From positions 1-6,178 of the forward strand of contig CANCOG010000313.1 of assembly GCA_947379685.1 (NCBI GenBank): a stretch of 6,178 nucleotides of DNA. Reading direction: 5' to 3'. The stretch comes from Flavipsychrobacter stenotrophus. GTDB taxonomy: Bacteria > Bacteroidota > Bacteroidia > Chitinophagales > Chitinophagaceae. The notes beneath the pieces were generated by a model. The model was not told the DNA's origin, searched no databases, and saw only the letters and a list, made by a program, of their open reading frames with translations. The position numbers and the translations under genes were made by a program. Shown piece by piece: positions 4,723-6,178 of this stretch (its first letter is position 1; each line of letters opens with the position of its first letter).

Positions 4723-5391
4723 ATGAACTGGAAACATTATTTCAGCACTTCCATCGGGAAGAAACTTCAAATGTCGTTAACAGGTTTATTTCTCATTTTA
4801 TTCCTCATTGTACACTGCTATGTTAACGCCCAGATATTTTACAATGACGGGGGAGTAAGATTCAATGAAGCCGCCCACTTTATGGGGACCAATTTCCTGA
4901 TCAGGACTGTAGAAATAGGGTTGTTCGGATTCCTGTTCCTGCACATTATCCAGGGACTGTTGTTGTGGGCAAAAAACAATTCCCGCCGCAGCGTGAAGTA
5001 CGCGGTGAGCGCGGGTAACAAAACCAGTAAGTGGTACAGTCGCAGTATGGCGATCCTGGGTACACTTATTCTGTTGTTCCTGGTTATTCACCTGGCGAAA
5101 TTCTGGGGACCTAATCGTTTGTCACAACTTACCGGTGGTGGCGAAAAGAACCTGTATGAAATGATGCGCGAAGAATTCCAGATTCCATGGGTTATTGCAG
5201 TATATGTATTCGGTTGTATTTCCCTGGGCTGGCACCTGGTGCATGGTTTTTACAGTGCTTTCCAGACACTGGGCATGGGTACTTACAAATACAAAGGGCT
5301 AATCAAAACCATTGGTGTTGCGTTCTCAATAATTGTTCCGCTCATTTTTGCGCTGATGCCTATCTGTTTTCATTTACAGGTCATCAGGTAA
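4723..5391 (+). CDS. sdhC: Succinate dehydrogenase/fumarate reductase cytochrome b558 subunit
   Basis: This is the 222-residue membrane anchor of respiratory complex II of the b558 type (as in Bacillus subtilis and Bacteroidota), where one five-helix protein carries both b hemes and no SdhD exists. Predicted membrane helices lie at about 16-36, 60-82, 106-128, 153-176 and 195-215. Histidines placed for heme ligation are His31 (FLIVHCYVN), His74 (FLHIIQGLL), His123 (VIHLAKFWG) and His171 or His174 in the signature WHLVHGFYSAFQTLG. The complex oxidises succinate to fumarate at SdhA, passes electrons through SdhB iron-sulfur clusters to these hemes, and reduces menaquinone in the inner membrane; it may run in reverse as fumarate reductase. 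The length is normal for the family. A -7 promoter box lies 46 bp upstream and sdhA follows after 69 bp. The leading MNWKHYFSTSIGKKLQMSLT is the usual N-terminus, so the start is secure. Confidence 0.95.
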   Translation: MNWKHYFSTSIGKKLQMSLTGLFLILFLIVHCYVNAQIFYNDGGVRFNEAAHFMGTNFLIRTVEIGLFGFLFLHIIQGLLLWAKNNSRRSVKYAVSAGNKTSKWYSRSMAILGTLILLFLVIHLAKFWGPNRLSQLTGGGEKNLYEMMREEFQIPWVIAVYVFGCISLGWHLVHGFYSAFQTLGMGTYKYKGLIKTIGVAFSIIVPLIFALMPICFHLQVIR

Positions 5392-5460
5392 TTGATTCAT
5401 TGCCAGGCACTTGTCCGAAGAGAGGTTTTAATTTTTAATTTTTGATTTTTCATTTTAATT

Positions 5461-6178
5461 ATGCCACTTAATTCCAAAATACCAGTAGGTCCATTAGATG
5501 CTAAATGGAAAACATATAAGTCAACTTGTAAGCTGGTAAACCCGGCTAACAAACGCCAGCTCGAAATTATTGTTGTAGGTACTGGTCTTGCCGGTGCTTC
5601 AGCGGCAGCTTCGCTTGGTGAAATGGGTTACAAAGTAAAAGCATTCTGCTTTCAGGATAGTCCACGCCGTGCGCACTCTATTGCGGCACAGGGTGGTATC
5701 AATGCAGCAAAAAATTACCAAAATGACGGTGACAGTACTTTCCGTCTGTTTTACGATACTATTAAGGGAGGTGACTACCGTGCCCGTGAGGGTAATGTAC
5801 ACCGCCTTGCAGAAGTAAGTGCCAATATTATTGACCAATGTGTCGCGGCTGGTGTTCCGTTTGCCCGTGAATATGGTGGCTTGTTGAGCAACCGTTCTTT
5901 CGGTGGTACTCAGGTTCAGCGTACTTTCTATGCCGCAGGTCAAACTGGTCAGCAGTTGCTGATTGGTGCTTACCAGGGTCTGGAGCGCCAGGTATCACTT
6001 GGTACGGTAGAAATGTTCTCCCGCCACGAAATGCTGGAAGTGGTAATGGTAGACGGTAAGGCCCGTGGTATTATTGCCCGTAACCTGGTAACAGGTGAAC
6101 TGGAGCGTCATTTCGGCCATGCAGTTTTATTGTGTACTGGCGGTTATGGTAATGTCTTTTATCTATCTACCAATGCTA
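5461..6178 (+). CDS. sdhA: Succinate dehydrogenase/fumarate reductase flavoprotein subunit, N-terminal part (truncated by window edge)
   Basis: The frame runs open from ATG 5461 to the window end, giving 239 residues of a protein that is usually about 640 in this b558-linked subfamily. It is the catalytic subunit that interconverts succinate and fumarate with covalently bound FAD on the cytoplasmic face of the inner membrane. The dinucleotide-binding motif is IIVVGTGLAGASAAASLGEM (36-55). The FAD-linking histidine is His72 in RRAHSIAAQGGINAAKN. Further family blocks are DSTFRLFYDTIKGGDYRARE (91-110), FAREYGGLL, RSFGGTQVQRTFYAAGQTGQ (145-164) and the second nucleotide-side strand VLLCTGGYGNVF (222-233). 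The active-site residues of the capping domain and the C-terminus lie beyond the edge. It is the second gene of the operon, 69 bp after sdhC. That gap ends in an AT-rich tract (5428-5460) with no Shine-Dalgarno, as is usual in Bacteroidota. No frameshift or missing residue is seen in the visible part. Confidence 0.95.
   Translation, partial: MPLNSKIPVGPLDAKWKTYKSTCKLVNPANKRQLEIIVVGTGLAGASAAASLGEMGYKVKAFCFQDSPRRAHSIAAQGGINAAKNYQNDGDSTFRLFYDTIKGGDYRAREGNVHRLAEVSANIIDQCVAAGVPFAREYGGLLSNRSFGGTQVQRTFYAAGQTGQQLLIGAYQGLERQVSLGTVEMFSRHEMLEVVMVDGKARGIIARNLVTGELERHFGHAVLLCTGGYGNVFYLSTNA

Noticed and set aside
5599..5943. 114-codon minus-strand frame antisense to sdhA
   Set aside because: It is a shadow of sdhA, whose plus-strand frame carries unmistakable FAD-binding motifs through this region.

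Overview
The window looks like a chromosomal segment of a Bacteroidota bacterium, most likely Chitinophagaceae or a close relative. Support comes from the b558-type succinate dehydrogenase gene order (sdhC then sdhA), Bacteroidota-type -7 promoter boxes (TAnnTTTG), A-rich rather than Shine-Dalgarno-type gene starts, SCKK-type lipoprotein signals, and intergenic debris resembling dispersed repeats I associate with this phylum. The assignment is by pattern recognition, not by a search.

Left part, minus strand (1-1856): three genes head-to-tail with gaps of 66 and 57 bp. In transcription order they are a FrnE-like DsbA-family thiol oxidoreductase (1856-1119), a secreted lipoprotein of unknown function (1061-273) and the N-terminus of a DUF2007-like protein that runs off the window (206-1). 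They may be co-transcribed, but nothing links them functionally.

Middle (1857-3612): a gene-poor, repeat-rich stretch around one orphan gene. From 1857 to 2468 there is a small palindrome, two kinds of degenerate dispersed repeat and a very good minus-strand intrinsic terminator (2287-2318). A minus-strand promoter-like box lies only about 30 bp upstream of that terminator, so a small RNA is possible. A 47-codon plus-strand reading frame overlaps the same area and competes as an explanation. The orphan gene (3194-2469, minus, 241 aa) matches no family I recognise. Its upstream region holds a compact set of nested inverted and direct repeats (3263-3310) that looks like a transposon end or an operator. 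Another dispersed repeat lies at 3451-3525.

Right part, plus strand (3613-6178): a predicted lipoprotein with two glycine-rich hydrophobic segments near its C-terminus (3613-4446), then the succinate dehydrogenase/fumarate reductase operon. sdhC (4723-5391) encodes the di-heme membrane anchor. sdhA (5461 to the window end) encodes the FAD subunit and is cut after 239 residues; sdhB is expected beyond the edge. SdhC anchors the complex and passes electrons between the SdhA/SdhB catalytic unit and menaquinone.

I see no convincing new multi-gene system. The items most worth a second look are the repeat cluster upstream of the orphan gene, the possible short RNA at 2287-2342, and the orphan gene itself.
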